DNA of 64,000 nt from Omphiscola glabra (lineage: Eukaryota > Mollusca > Gastropoda > Lymnaeidae), in the NCBI GenBank assembly GCA_964017045.1, contig OZ024811.1, forward strand, positions 10,503,674 through 10,567,673, read 5' to 3'. This document shows positions 1-23,923 of the stretch, in pieces. The translations under genes were made by a program, and so were the position numbers. How positions within the stretch are numbered: position 1 is the first letter of the stretch; each line of letters starts with the position of its first letter. The notes below the pieces were generated by a model. The model was not told the origin of the DNA. It saw only the letters and a list, made by a program, of their open reading frames with translations, and searched no databases.

Positions 1-73
1 CCCCCCCCCCTTTTTTTTTTTCTCCACCTCCACCTAATAGATCCACATGAGTAATTCTATGTCCTCCTTACAG

Positions 74-10251
<10,178 letters not shown>

Positions 10252-10478
10252 ATGGATGTCCCAAGTGTTTCTCTTGTGTAGGAGCATTCATTGTTTTGTT
10301 GGAAGAACGCATTATTGTAGGGTTAATACTTACAAAAATGTCCATCTAGTCATTAGGGTGAAATTAAAAAGCAGAATGTTGATATCGGCTCTAGAAACCC
10401 AAAGATAATATAAAGGAAAAATCATTACATATATGTACATATATATGTGATTTTAATAATTATGAAGTACGTTTCCAT

Positions 10479-10484
10479 AATAAA
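10479..10484 (+). terminator. Candidate polyadenylation signal of the RUSC-like gene
   Basis: AATAAA lies 228 bp after the stop codon, the first good hexamer downstream. Other AATAAA hexamers occur further on (about 13276 and 16545), so a longer 3' UTR is equally possible. No transcript evidence is available here. Confidence 0.3.
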
Positions 10485-13400
10485 TACTTAGCTAAATTAT
10501 TCCTATAATAGATTAGGAAGGTTCAAAATATCAGATAAAAATAATTTACATAAAAATTGTATCGACTATCTTTTTTTTTGTTGCAATATTTCATTTTCAC
10601 GACGTGTGAATCTTAACACTATCTCCACGCATTGATTCAAGAGACAATTAAAAATCTCCTAAAAATTCAGAACCCAATTAAAATTTGAAATCAGTTATTG
10701 TAGGTATTCCATGCATTGTTAAAAAAATCAACATGAAATGCTATTGCATTAAATGAGCTGTACTGGGTGGGAGAGTTTTTTAGTTTTACATGCTGGGCAT
10801 AATTTACTATAACTGTAAGGAAATGACAGGAAATGCTTGGTGAGCATAATCTCAATCAACATAACACTTTGACATCATTCTTTTTCTTCTTCTATTGATC
10901 AATGGCTGTGCATATATTGCTTTTATGTTGAGTATGTTTGGAAAATGAATGCAGTTGTACTTTTTATGCATGCAGTAACCAACTGACCCAAATTTGGCTA
11001 GCCATCAGTTATTTCTGAAACTATGTCCAGTCCAACATATTCACAACCAACCAACAAACAAAGAACAATGGATTTCAATCTCAAGTCCTGTTAGGTCAAT
11101 ATTCAATGTGTAGGTTTTGTTCAGCCACAAGTGGTTTGAGTAATTCTAATCTTGGAGACATTATTTGACAAGTAAAGAGATTTCTCAATGGGCTGGTCCA
11201 GGATTTGGTAAACTGACCATCTAGTTGACCAAATAGTTAATATTTGAAGGTTCTGTGGGGGCAGAGGCAAACTGGTTTAAGTTGGAGGGCCTCTGTTTTT
11301 CTTAAAGGGGCTCATCCTGTGGGTCAGATAGGAGCATTTTCCCCTGAGAAGTTGGGGCATATATTTCTTTTGTGAGTTAACTTAGTATACTTTTGCGTCT
11401 GTTTACCTTTCTACATATTACTGATGTTTCTTTAATGAAGAGGGGGGTCAATTCTCAGATGCGAGTGATCAAAGAAGGCCTTGAAATTGTCATTGAGAAG
11501 ATAAGAAAAAGTTTGGGTCAAGTGGACCTGACTGAGGTGTCATATAATGATTGGCAACCAAGTGTCATAAAGCAAAGCTAGTTTAACTTCACTTAATAAT
11601 GTTGAAAGCCTTAAATATAAGCTAAAATTCATTCTTAGGTTGTGGGCTGAGGAAAGAAGAAGGCCAAAATAGGCATGAGCATAATTTGCCAACTCCCGAG
11701 CTGGTCAATGCCTTGGACTGAAATCTTGTTAAATAATTTCTAAAAATATCTCTCCGTCTTCAAAACATGTCCATTAATCATGTTTGCAAAAAAAGGAAGA
11801 AGACAAATAATGCTCTATTGAAGTATAAAAAAAAAAAAAAAAAAAAAAAAACAATTTATAAATGCTTCAAACATAAAACTATAAAACCTCTAATAAATTG
11901 AAACATTGTTTTTGAATGAAATTTATAATGACTACTGTAAACTCAACCCAGAGGGAAAAAAACTGTCTCACAGTGTACATATTATATTATGATCTTCTAT
12001 TGCCAGTTGTTTCCCTTGCATTTCAAAACATAGTCGTTCAAAGTTACAGTTCATTAGCAGCCACATTAGAAATGTTAAACCCATCACTAGTCAAAGCAAT
12101 TTTTATAAAAGCATTTAATTGTCATTATTATTATTTTAAATGTAGATTTTAAGTCTTGGCAACCAAGATCTAGTGACCACCCCAGGCGTGGAGTCAGAAA
12201 ACTGGGTGTCATTTTACAGGAAGCCAATGTAAACTTATTACTGTTTTTACCTGTGCAATGCTCAGATTCACACCACCTAGAAATCTAGAAACATTGCTAT
12301 GACCACTGCGAACAATTTTGCTCTTCTTTTTAAAAGCTTGGATGTTTACTCATCTTTCTGAAAACAGTATTTCTTTGATCACCAAATTCTCTTGTTCAGT
12401 TTTCAATTCAAAATTGTTTAAATAACCTTGTGAAAATGATAGTTTTTTGTTTTCATTTGTCTTACTGTAAGTCATTCAATTACATCTGAAGCAAAAGATT
12501 ATGATATGTCTTTGGCACGTCTTCACAGATATTTCCTTGGCATATCATCTCAGATTACACTTGGCCATTAAAATTGAAAAATACTTAAATTCTTCTTATG
12601 GTGAACACTTTCTGTAAAGCTTTTACTTTTCATTGACAACAAAATATAAATAGGTTCAAAAAGACTTGATTGCATCCCCTGTCATGAATTCATAAAAACT
12701 TCTCTTTTGATATTGTTATTTCTCTAATTAATCAATTTCTTTTTTTTGCTAATGTGATATATTTTTCCTTTAAAAAAAGTTTTGTAATAAAATAAAATTA
12801 TAGAAACTGTTTTCTTTAAATTTAGAATGTATACAATTTTTTTTTTTTACTTGTTCATCCTATGAAAAAAAAAAAAAAATTGAACATACAACACAAACAT
12901 AAATATATCTGTCAGTGACTATTGAAGTAGTTACAACTCTTTATTTCGAAACATCCTTCACATTGTAAGAAAGTTATTCTTCTAATTTTAATTAAGACAG
13001 GGATAAATTATATTTTACAACAGCTTACGTCTTTGTCCTCATGACCATAAGTTTTCATCACAGTATTCAGGATTTTTGTTCATTACATTTCTTGACAGAA
13101 TCAGAATAGTTTGCTGTCTGTCCTAACATTAATCTTGGCTGATATCCCAATGTTTATTCGGTCATATATCTATCAATGTCAGGCTTCTTCATGGTGGTTC
13201 TGATCGTCATTTTTCTTTAACAAACTAATAATTATAAATATACATTAATTAATATATGTTATATTTCTTGTGCAATAAATAATTCTCCTCCAATGGAACC
13301 TAGCAGATCTAATTTTTGTGTTGTGAAAAATCCCAGAATGTCTATTCTGTATGTTAAACTCGGGCTAAATGTAACTCAATACTGTCACGGATCATGAAAT

Positions 13401-14931
13401 CCTCATCAATCAATTTTTCTCATGAGATTGAGTTTAAGACATTTTTTTTTAAAATCCTTATTATATATCATTGTCAGAGTTGTCTGTCAGATGACTCTGT
13501 ACATTTACTTTAAATGATCTACAATTGTTCATTGTTTTAATTTTTTTATTTGAGATTATGAGTGATATTTTTTGCGCTTGCAGTTGAATTACCTTGTCTA
13601 CAATTTGGCTTCAAAACTCTTTCATTTTTAGACATGGCTTTAATTTTTTTTTCCTCATGAAAAGGATGAAAATTATCTGCATTATAAACATGTTTGTAAT
13701 AGCATCTCACCATTTGAAGAAGTGGATGATACATTTATTCACACACAAAAGGGGACAAATAAAAAACAACAACAAAAGAAATAATTGGAACTAGATCAGA
13801 AGTAAATACCACCTTAAGTCAGTAACTGTTTTGATGGCTGTGTAATTTATTGTCATGGCCTATATTGGCACCATCTAGCACACATTTGTGTGTTCAAAAT
13901 TGAAGTATCTTAGGTGTTCTATTGGGCAGTGTGAAATTCCACATGAACTTTGTAGAAATTTTGTTTATGCAATTTAATTTATTCCTTTTTTTTATTGCAG
14001 ATCAGTATTACTAATAATTTACCATTGGCTCTAGCATTGATGTGTTAACATTAGCATTTAATGTTACCCCATTTTATTGTTGAACCATCATCATCATCTC
14101 CTATTCATCTTCCAAGATATTTGTACACCTTGCAACTTTCGACTTAAGTTTAGCTTGGTTTTTCGTCCCAGAGCGTAGTTAAAGCTTGGAAGATATAGGT
14201 CTGAGCTCACCATGTCTTTGTATGAAGGAACTTGAATGTGATGGTTGGGGGGTAAGTCAAGAATCAGCAGTTCAAGAAAATATTAGACAGTTGGGATTAC
14301 TTTTTAGTTGCTGTTTATTTTAGTATTTTTAACAATCACATGTCCTGGATAAAAATAAATTGATGAATGAAATAGAAAAATAAAAAAATTCCTATATGTA
14401 TATAATTTTGATTAACACCCTGTTGAATTCATTTAGTAAAATCCATGCTGTAAGATCTAAAAATTTATGTGCTGCCTTGTATTTAACACACTATTCCCCA
14501 CACCATACCCAACTTGTCACTAAGCATAGATGCAACCATTCATATAGTGCTAAAGTAGTTGCTACCATTCATTTAGTGATCAAGTAGGCTTCTTTGAGTT
14601 AATGTGCAATATTTTAGTGCATAGCATCCTTGATTAATTTCGCTGTTCAAACTTCAATTAAGGTCCACTATTTAAATGTTGCAATGCTTTTTATCCTCAT
14701 ACAAATTATCTCATCCCTTTCTTTATCTTTGCAATATTTTAATTTTTTCCGCTTTTTAAAATTGTTTCTGGTCCATCTGATAAAGGTGATTTTTATTGAG
14801 ATCCTTGATCCATCATCAAAAATTTTATTCTTTAACTAAACCTTCAGATTGTTAAAAATATTTATTCCATTGAATGTTGCACTGACAAGATGTCATTAGG
14901 TGTTACTTGTTTTCATTTGATGTCACACTTG

Positions 14932-15133
14932 GCACTTGTTACAGACCAACATAGAAATAGGTATAGTGAGATGTAGCAAATACTCTGTGCTCTTGTTACA
15001 CACCAGCACAGAAATAGGTATAGTGAGATGTAGCAAATACTCTGTGCTCTTGTTACACACCAGCGCAGAAATAGGTATAGTGAGATGTAGCAAATACTAT
15101 GCACTTGTTACACACCAAACGCTTGCATAGTGA
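14932..15133 (+). repeat. 57-bp tandem repeat, about 3.5 copies
   Basis: Three near-identical 57-bp units share the segment AGAAATAGGTATAGTGAGAT, followed by a partial copy. Because 57 is a multiple of three, both strands stay open across it; the predicted peptides are artefacts of the repeat. Confidence 0.85.
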
Positions 15134-15589
15134 GATGTTAGAAAATGTTTTAAGTAAAAATCATCATTAAAATGATTTTGCTTATCTCAAAAAGCCAATA
15201 ATTTCTTATTAAACAAGTAAATAAACTTTATGTCAAGAACTGAGGTTATGAAAGGATTAGGAAATGAGTGAAATTTTAGGCAGTGGGTGCCTGACCCTCA
15301 ATTGTTAACATCTGTATAGTAGCTGTCTTTGGAATGACAAGATATAGCTCAAACTTGTTATTGATGAGATTACAATTTTTTTTTTGTTACACTGCATTTT
15401 GTTACACTAAAATTTATATGATACTTGTAAGCAAAGTTGTTTCTGGTATATCATATTACAACACCAAGCTATTTGTTTATAGAGTGAGATTTTCAACTGT
15501 TGGAACCAAGGATACACAAACCAAAATATCTTCATCTTTTCTAAATGTAAAAAAAAAAAAAGGAGGGGTGGTTTGATCATCAGCAGTAT

Positions 15590-15800
15590 TGTGCATTGCC
15601 ATCACATGTCATGGCACATTCTGACATGACTGCAAGACATGTGACTTCTGTGACATGCTACATGACATGATATAGGACTGCTAAGACATAGTACATGACT
15701 GCCCTAACATGACATAATGCATGACTGCCCTAACATGACATAATGCATGACTTCCATGACATAGATTATGACTGCTGTGACAAGACACAGGACTGCTGTG
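15590..15800 (+). repeat. Degenerate ATGAC/ACATGAC repeat
   Basis: The motif (C)ATGACTGC with spacing of 20-30 bp recurs about ten times. It looks like an old minisatellite. Confidence 0.65.
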
Positions 15801-18312
15801 GCATGGAAAAAAAGAGTGTCAAAACATCCATGACTTCACCATTTCTTACTGTGATTTTATTATGACCACTTAAGCATTATCTCTTTCTGATGAAATCTCA
15901 TCTCATTTAATCTCATATTTGAAGACTAAAATAACACTAAACAACATCATAACTTACTGTTTTTAAATTGAATTCTTTTACTTCATTTTTTTTTTAGTAG
16001 ACATAAATTTAAAAAAAAAAAATATTTATGAAAAGAATCAAATTGGTACCAAAAAGTATCTTGCAAAAACATATTTGCTTTCAGGACATTAAAAAAATGT
16101 TTATTATGAATAATTCACTGAAATAATGTTTATGTACATAATGAATTATTATTTGTGTTTACACTTTTGGTTAAAATAATGTATGCATTTCTTATCTCCC
16201 TTCTTTACTTTTTTTTTAAACCTTACATTTCTTAGGATTTGTAAATACCAAAGGATTTCATGTGTTTCAATGGAATATTCTGTCTAGTTGGATCAAACTT
16301 TTTTGTTTTGTTTTTGTTGAATGTATGATTCATCTGTCTATATAATATGTACAGAATTAACTTATGTTTCTGTGTGGGTAGTTTGTTATTGAGCATGGTT
16401 TTGTTCTCAATTTTTTCCCCCCCTTTACATTTTTTAATAAACAATTTTAGGAATTTATTCTTCAATATTTTACAAACAACTTAAGGATTTTATTTTTTAG
16501 ATGATCTAAAGGAAACCAATGGCTGTGGCTTTTACTGCATGCAAATAAACTTTCACACCCCACTCCCCACCCCGTGATGAAGAGCTTGTGAAGGGCACAC
16601 AAGAGTTTTACCGATGAAAATCATTTGTCTATTTTCTTTTTATTCCTGCAATTTCAAATTTATGTTTAAAATATTTTTTAATAATCTGATAATTTGTGGT
16701 CATGTGAGAGATTCCGTTGCATGAGTTTTTTCTTGCCAGGCAACAGATTGGGCTGTGGATAGGAACCAATGAACAAGTTTTTATGTTTACTGAAGATACA
16801 TTTACTCTGTGTAGTCGTCGTGAAGAAATAAACACCCAGTTAGTGTCGTACTGAGTTGTTTTCCATTTGTTTAAACATGTCTGTGTGAAACACCCAGTTA
16901 GTGCAGCACTGCAGTGTTTTCTAAATATTTGAAAAGGTGTTGGTTGGTACATGGCAGTAGGTTCTGATCTAGTTGTACCTACTCTTAGTGCAGTTAGAAC
17001 ATGTGCTAGTTGGTATAAGCACTGAACATTGGTCATAGCTGAAGCTTTTTTTTAAAAAAAATAATCCTTTATTTAATATATTAAATATTTGCTTTTGTTC
17101 TTGGCTGGCTGGCCAAATTTTGGGATGGCTAAATGACCCACTTCCCGTCAACCCATTGAGATGAAACTTGGCACATAGACTTGTTGCTGATGACAGCACA
17201 TTCTTTTAAATTTTCAGCCCCATCCCCCAACACCTAAAATCAGTTTTTCCCATTTTTCAAGGGGAAGATAAAATAAAATTCTCAATAACTGGTGTAAAGA
17301 GATTCTTAAAAAAATACATGTGCAATTGGTAATATTTCTTTTGTTTTTCTAAAATTGTGAAATAAATCTGCAGTGCAAAAATGAGTGGGTCATTAGAATA
17401 TTAATTTAGTTCAGGGGCTTGAAAGAAATGTGCGGTTGCGAGCCTGGGGGGGGGGGGGGGGGGGGGAAAGCACTAATTGGGGTTCTTATATTATAATGCT
17501 TGCATGCATGTTTTGTCAAATTTACAGCCCCACCCCCCATTGCTGGATATAACATTTTATAAAGGATTTATATGGAAAAATCTCTTGTTGAACCATGAGT
17601 GTGTCAAGGATATGTATGGGTCTAGGGTATGTCTGGGTATAGGATATGTCTAGGTCTAGGGTGTTGCATGTCTATTTATATTTAATTAGAAAACACAAAA
17701 AAATGAAATACTGTTGACCAATCAAAGCAGCTTCACATAACTTCAGACTTCAAACAAATAAACTAAGATCAAATAATAAATCCTATACACATTAAACATA
17801 TAATTTAATTATTTTCTAGTGCAGACTTGTCATTTTGTGTGAAAATTTACACCATGGAAAATATCACTTAATATCTTTGAGTATTCTGGTCCAACCCTGA
17901 CTTAGTATGTGGAAGTTGTTGGCAGGAATAGAAGCCTCCTTTGTACTGACACAGGTGTTGATGCATCTCCTGGACTCTAGCCTCAATGTCAAGTTACCAC
18001 AATTCCTGGTTAAGAAAGCATTGACAGTTTTCTGTCTCACATGTTTAGAGGCACATGCGATCATGGTGACATTTATAGAAATCATATCAAAATTCAAGCC
18101 TTGTAGGTCACATTCAAGTAATGAGTGATATTGCATTTGGTAAGTGGGTCAACAAGGCCAAGTTAAAAATATGACTGTCCACCATAAAAAATGACAAAAC
18201 ACTGTCTTTAATCTCTTGTTGTGGAGTCCTTATTAAACTGTGTTCAATCCACTTTTGTTGCAGCAGTGAAAAAATGAAAAGGCTTTGTCCGATCAGCTTT
18301 GGTGTTAGCAGT

Positions 18313-21300
18313 TCATAATGGCCTCTATAAACACACAACAAAAGATGGAAATATTAGTTAGGCATTGTGCACAGTTATGGAACCAAAAAAATAAAAAAAA
18401 TAAAATCTTTACTATTAAACTTCTCAACAGTTCTGAAAATATATAAAATTTTATTAAAATGAAATATGGAAAGATCTCCTAACTAAAGACTGATTTTGCT
18501 GACTGCGGTTTTATATTTTTTAGTTAGTAATTCAATAATTTTACCAATGTTCATTCACTGCCCTGCCAGGCCGTCTCATAATGCTCCATAAATGGGAGAG
18601 AAAACTGATATTTTTGCATAATTTAACATATTTACAATTCCCCAAAAATTGTACAAATCCTTCTGACTCTTCCTCTGTATGATTAATATTTATCAAAAGC
18701 TTAATCCATTTTTTAAAAATCCACTATACATACATTAGAGCATGGATGTTCAGTCGCCAGTTAAGTATTTCGTCATAGATTCAAAGGAGGAAATACGTAA
18801 CTAATTAATTTATGTTGGTTACAAACAAAATTTCAGTTACCTTTTCCTGATCGGGTTTTTCTGCCTTGGCTCTGTCGTTTAGAATTTGTCGCAACTGCAC
18901 CAGTGGAAGAAGTCTGTTTCTCACTATCTGACAAACCTGTTCATACTTTGAGAGAGAGAGAGAGAGAACATCTATCACTACAATTGTTTGAACTGTGAGA
19001 TACAGTCAATCTATTGGTACAACTACTGTTCTGTGATTGAGATAATAGAGCATACATCATTAGCCAATAGCTGAAGAATTTTCAATCCACTAAAACACAT
19101 GTTCTGTGCTGTGAAGGTTTGTCAGAAATTTGATTGACATTGTTGGCTCAATTTGGTTTATGGGCACATTAATTTTAATATTTGACCTTTATATGGAGTC
19201 ATTAATTTTAATATTTGACCTATATATGGAGTCATTAATTTTAATATGTTACCTATATATGGAGTCATTAATTTTAATGTTACCTATATATCGAGTCATT
19301 AATTTTAATATTTTACCTATGTATGGAGTCATTTATTTTAATATTTTACCTATATATGGAGTCATTAATATTTTACTTATTACATATGAATATGGGGGAG
19401 GTGGTGGAATAAGGAGACTGCTTACAGGTATTTATGGGGATTATTTAGACAAAATGATATTAGACAACCCATCACTTATGTAATTAAAGGTAACTTATTT
19501 GAACTGTGTGCTAATGTACTGTTGATGCACAGGCACGTATCCTCATTTCTTTGCTCTTCTAGAGCAACTTTTCTCTTACCTTTGTCTTGTTATTCTTCAG
19601 ATCACCAGCTAAGCTGTCCATGTCCTTACTCCTGTGCTCTTCTAGAGCAACTAATCTCTTACCTTTGTCTTGATATCCTTCAGATCACTAGCTAAGCTGT
19701 CCATGTCCTCACTCCTGTGCTCTTCTAGAACCTCAAATCTGATCTTGAGCTGCTCTAGATCCGCCTCACATTTAACTGACGCAGCCGTGGCGGATGAGGA
19801 TACATCATCGACAGTTCCGTGCAGGTTCTGCACTGCTGTGTCCAGACCTTGCACCCGTTGGGTCAAGGCCATAAACTGAGACTCAAGATGGTACGAAGAG
19901 TCTATCATCAACGTCACTTGATTTTCAACACTTTCTATCTTAGTCAGATACTCCTCCTTCCACTCTGAAAGATTATCACTCATATTTATAATTCTTTGTT
20001 CTGTGAGATCAGATGTGATCTTGAACTTTGAGCCAGCCTTCTGCTGGTCAGCTAGGATTTTGTCAAACCGGATGTTCTGCTCAGTATCCATTTCTGAAAT
20101 CTTTGTGGATAATTTGTCCAACCGTTTGGATGTCTTCAATTGTTTTGCATTCTGCAGTTCTTCGTAAGATGAATGCTTTTCTTTGACACTTAATAATTCC
20201 TGGGACAAGTTTGATAGGTTTTCTTCCAAAGACATTTGTCTGTCAATAAGCTTCTTAAAATTATGATCAAGGGGAGACATTCTCTCTTCAAGAGCTGACA
20301 ACTTTTCTGAGACTGATTCTAAATTTGTTTGTAAAGATGAAGCGGTCTCCTTCATTTCTGAAGACAATATTCAAAATATAAAAATGTCAATATACCTGAA
20401 CTGTCCACATTCTAATTGTCATTGTGGAGTATTTGAGTGTGTGTGTGAGAATATAAGGGGGGGGGGTATTCGGTTGGAGGGGGGTGGGTTGGCATCTGGA
20501 TATTTTAAATAATGACAAATTTCAATAAACTTGATGTTACCAATTCGATTTTGATCAGTCAAGACTTTTAATAAAAATTGAATATTTTTTAGTGAAAATG
20601 CTCATTTGAAAGCAATAAAAAAATATTTCTTCTCTCTGAAGTTCTTTTCTTACAAGCCTTAGCTGAAATCAAAGGTAATTAACCTTTGAATTTAAAATAT
20701 GCTGGTAGCTGTGTTACAGTCACAGTGACATGTGTTTCATTTAAAGTGCACTAAGTTAACTTAGTCTTGGTTATGGGTGATTTCTGAAAATGAAGGGCTA
20801 ATTTAAGTGCTAAGATGCTAATAAAAAAAATTCTTTACCACTGTACTTCTGTGCTGATGGCAGCCTGATTGCTGCTGTCTGCGCCAGTTGTGTGGAAGCT
20901 GCTTGCCTCGGAACAGTGGGTTTCAATTCCAAATCCAGTTGCTTATCAAAAGCTGTTTAAATAAAATTATTCCAGTTTCTTTAATAGCTGGTTAAGATAT
21001 GTATGTAATATGTAAATATATATACCCCTGTATTCTAAATTGTTAGCTGTTAAAATTTAGTGCTTTCCAAACTTTTCAACACCCCCACACACAATGTGAA
21101 AGTGTCACAGGCCTTAAAATAAAAATCATTAAACTAAGTGTTGTAACCCTATACAAAAGTAGAAAATTTTCTGAAAATGCAGATTAATTTTGAAAACTTA
21201 GGAGAGGTGAATGAAATCTGAAAGAAAAGTGTGGTTATGATTGTTTTCATTTGAATTACAAAGAGAATCAGAGAAGTTACAAAATGAACTTGTCACTTAT

Positions 21301-22394
21301 TTCATACTGTAAAATGTTAATAATCATTTAAAAAACATAACATTTCAAGCAAACGGCTTAATCATCGTCTGTTTTAATGGGTTCCTTCTACAATAAAACA
21401 TTCACATTTTATATCACATTTATAAATAAATTAAGACATGGCAACATTTTTCATTTTGAAACAAATTTTATTAAAGAAGCATTTATATAATGTATTTAGT
21501 CTACAGCATTGAGTCTAGACTATGGAGTTATGATTCCTGTGCCAAAAAAAATTAATCTAAAGTGGCAGTAAAACTGCAGTTACCTGTTATTTCCTCAGCT
21601 TTACATGTAAAGAAAGTTGCTGCTTTGTCCAGGGTGAGTTTGATCTTCTCACAGGACTGATGACTCTGGTCCACTAACCAGTTCTCACCACTGTACACTA
21701 TCTAAAATTGTAATTATGCGTAATGGGTAGTATAGTGCTAGCAGTGTGAATGGAAAAAAGGAAAGGACATATTAAGTTGAAAATATGAATTACACTCAGA
21801 CTCAAGCCATTTTTTTTTTGCCTAAGAGATATGAGTTTAGCTAAATTACATGTTCCCTTAGTAATGATGTCATCTAGGATATGAATAATTTCCTGTCAAG
21901 TCTTTCTAAGCTAAGTTCTGATTTTGTTCTCTCTCTTTTTTTTTTTTTTTTGGCTGTTTATTTGATGAAGGCTTTCAGCTGACATTTTTTTTCTGATTGG
22001 TGTCTTTATTCCGGAAAAAAATATTTGCCCACTTGGTTGGAAATAAACCCAAACTAGACCACTGAAATCTAAACATTGGAAAAATATATAGTAACTCACA
22101 AGCCTTAAATAATATTTCTATATATTTTAAAGGGATGCCCATTCATTCATTCATCAATGTACCACGGCAACATTTTTTGGGGTCTTTTTTTTATAAATAT
22201 TGCACATCATCCCTGATTCATGAAATATTCAGTATCTTATCATTCATCCGATTGATTATTCAAGCGAAGAGTTAATTTTCACAGTCTTGGACTTCGACAC
22301 TCACCTTATCAAACAAGTCTTCTAATGTCTGAAGCAACCAGATTTTCTCTTCCTTTAGAAAGCCGATTTTTGATCTGATTAGGTTTTGATTCAT
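18313..22394 (-). CDS. Coiled-coil protein of unknown identity, six exons
   Basis: Read on the minus strand, the exons are 22394-22305 (starts MNQNLIRSKIGFL), 21701-21584, 20952-20839, 20357-19663, 18936-18841 and 18324-18313 (RPL then stop TGA). All junctions are GT-AG and all phases match, giving 374 aa. Residues 1-30 and 31-69 look helical; about 70-107 is a Pro/Ala/Gln-rich linker. The 695-bp exon encodes about 231 residues of heptad-rich coiled coil (for example SVSEKLSALEERMSPLDHNF). The tail includes VCQIVRNRLLPLVQLRQIL. No catalytic motif, signal peptide or membrane segment is visible. The gene is convergent with the RUSC-like gene. The tiny last exon is the weakest part: its acceptor has a good pyrimidine tract, but it adds only three residues before the stop. 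I do not recognise the family. Confidence 0.72.
19140..19385 (+). repeat. About 31-bp tandem repeat, intron of the coiled-coil gene
   Basis: The unit GGAGTCATTAATTTTAATAT plus TTGACCTATATAT recurs about seven times with indels. It lies in the intron between exons 19663-20357 and 18841-18936. Confidence 0.8.
19552..19717 (-). repeat. 83-bp tandem duplication of an exon end plus its splice donor
   Basis: Two adjacent 83-bp copies (19552-19634 and 19635-19717) differ at a few sites. The upstream copy in transcription order (19635-19717) contains the true 3' end of the long coiled-coil exon and its donor GTAAGAG at 19662. The other copy repeats the same coding tail (KDMDSLAGDLK) and its own GTAAGAG, but reads GAG TAA if spliced in at phase 0. 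Confidence 0.85.
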
Positions 22395-22848
22395 CTTATA
22401 TTTATATTTAAAATTCTTTCTTCAAGGCATATGTATTCTTTTCTCAATTTCTGAAACTGTTTTGAAAAATATTTTTTTCACTGGTAATTTTTATTTAAAT
22501 TTATATATTCAATTTTTAAAAAATAATTATTAATTATAATTATGGCAATAGATTATTCTTAACACACACACACATATATAGTATAGGGTCTATATATTGG
22601 CCTATATATCTATCTATAGGGGCCATCCATAAATGACGTCACGCAAATTTTGCCGATTTTTACCACCCCTCCCCCATCGTCACAAAAAAGTTAGACCCCT
22701 CCTCAAATATAATGTCACAAATCTCTGCACACCCATCCCCCCTAAAAAAAATTCCCTCCTTCCACTACAGACCTTTACAAACCCTTAAGAAATTCATCAT
22801 TCAAGGATATCAAATTACTGCACTAGTGTCAGAAACATTTCACTAGAA

Positions 22849-23459
22849 CAGTGGTTCTTAACCAGGGGTAAAAGTACCTCCCAGCCCTGAGGTGTGGAAA
22901 ACCAGAAAATTGCATTTGCTCCCATTGCTAGCTGTTGCTTTTTGTTTTAAAAAACAGATTTTATGCATTTTGATTAGCAGCATTAAATGTTTTCCTGGTC
23001 AATTTTGTTTGGGCATTAATAATATTTGTATTGGTAATTTTTTCCCTTGTTTGTAATAAGTGAATTAAAGAAATAAAACAATGACAACTAAATCATTTAA
23101 TTATGGCTGCGACTATTCGCACCCGGGTATCAGAAGTGAGAGGTTCGGATTAAAAAACTATTAAAAATATTACTGTTGGGTTTGTAAGACAAAATTTGGT
23201 ATGAAATGAAAAATAATTGAATATACTATACGTTTGTAAACTTACTTCTTCAGTTTAACTAAAATAAACTACCAAAAATGACATCAACAATAATATTTTA
23301 AATATTTTTTTAACCCCAACCTCTCACTTCTGGTACCCAGGTGTGAATAGCCACTTCGTTTAATTATCTTCATATTTTACATTTAATTTATACGGTTGGG
23401 GAGGGGGATGTTTAAAACGGAGTGGGCCTGCAGCGCTGCAAAAAGTTAAAGAATCCCTG
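22849..23459. mobile_element. hAT-like non-autonomous element nested in the outer element
   Basis: The left end is CAGTGGTTCTTAACCAGG; the right end reads in reverse as CAGGGATTCTTTAAC. It is flanked by 8-bp candidate target duplications CACTAGAA (22841-22848) and CCCTAGAG (23460-23467), 6 of 8 identical. CAGTGGTTCT ends and 8-bp duplications are typical of hAT elements. No transposase remains. Confidence 0.72.
23105..23358. mobile_element. 254-bp MITE with long inverted repeats, innermost of three nested elements
   Basis: Arms of about 50 bp each contain the shared block CAGAAGTGAGAGGTT and its reverse complement. Flanks are a perfect 9-bp direct repeat TTTAATTAT (23096-23104 and 23359-23367). 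Long arms with a 9-bp duplication would fit a Mutator-type MITE. A related copy lies at about 41458. Confidence 0.85.
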
Positions 23460-23923
23460 CCCTAGAGCATTTACTAAGATCACATCCCCCCCCCACCCCC
23501 CCCCCTCCAAGTCAACCATTTTTTTTGTTCCATCCCACTTCCCCTGATTCTATGACTCCAATCTCCACATTTTCACATAAATTCTCTCAACTGTCAATGT
23601 CACTATGCCCATTTTCTCCTCCACTGTTTTGGCCTGTAATTTGATCAGAGGCCAATTCTTGGACCTTGCATATCTGTACTAATTCTCTCAGTGATGGTAG
23701 TTTAAATGTAATAGTTATAGTTGTTTTATAAAAGAATAATGTAAAAAAAAATTCTATCATTTAGGGTTATTTTGTGCAGATATTTAATAAAATATTCCGC
23801 TTTTCATGTGACGTCACATTGCTTAAGGCCCCCCTCCCCTCATCACACATCATCACAAAAATGTGAACCGCTCTCCCCCCCCCCCCCCCCCCTAGACGCG
23901 TGACATCATTTATGGATGGCCCC

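Larger units (their letters stand above)
10252..18312. other. 3' UTR and intergenic AT-rich region between convergent genes
   Basis: No exon with a recognisable product and good splice sites was found. The region holds homopolymer A runs (11827-11850, 12863-12880), the tandem repeats listed separately, and scattered short open frames without homology I recognise. The 135-codon minus-strand frame at 16629-17036 has no recognisable domain. A dispersed repeat ending in a GATGAAACTTGGCACATAGA motif lies near 17110-17185. Confidence 0.6.
22619..23923. mobile_element. DNA-transposon relic with GGGGCCATCC inverted ends (outer element)
   Basis: The left end GGGGCCATCCATAAATGACG and the right end, read in reverse, agree except for one base over 26 bp (GACGTCA versus GATGTCA). 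Inner sequence is C-rich near both ends and contains TGACGTCA palindromes. There is no open transposase frame. About 610 bp of its present length is a younger hAT-like insertion. Flanks are TA-rich, so a target duplication cannot be fixed. A similar single end occurs at about 28793. Confidence 0.78.

Noticed and set aside
16629..17036. 135-codon minus-strand frame between the convergent genes
   Set aside because: No recognisable domain, no supporting splice context and AT-rich ends. It may be 3' UTR of either gene or chance.
17864..18341. Overlapping open frames on both strands just past the end of the coiled-coil gene
   Set aside because: The phase of the preceding exon leads to an immediate stop (RPL then TGA) at this acceptor, so these frames would be 3' UTR. 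No known domain in any of them, though the composition is somewhat coding-like.
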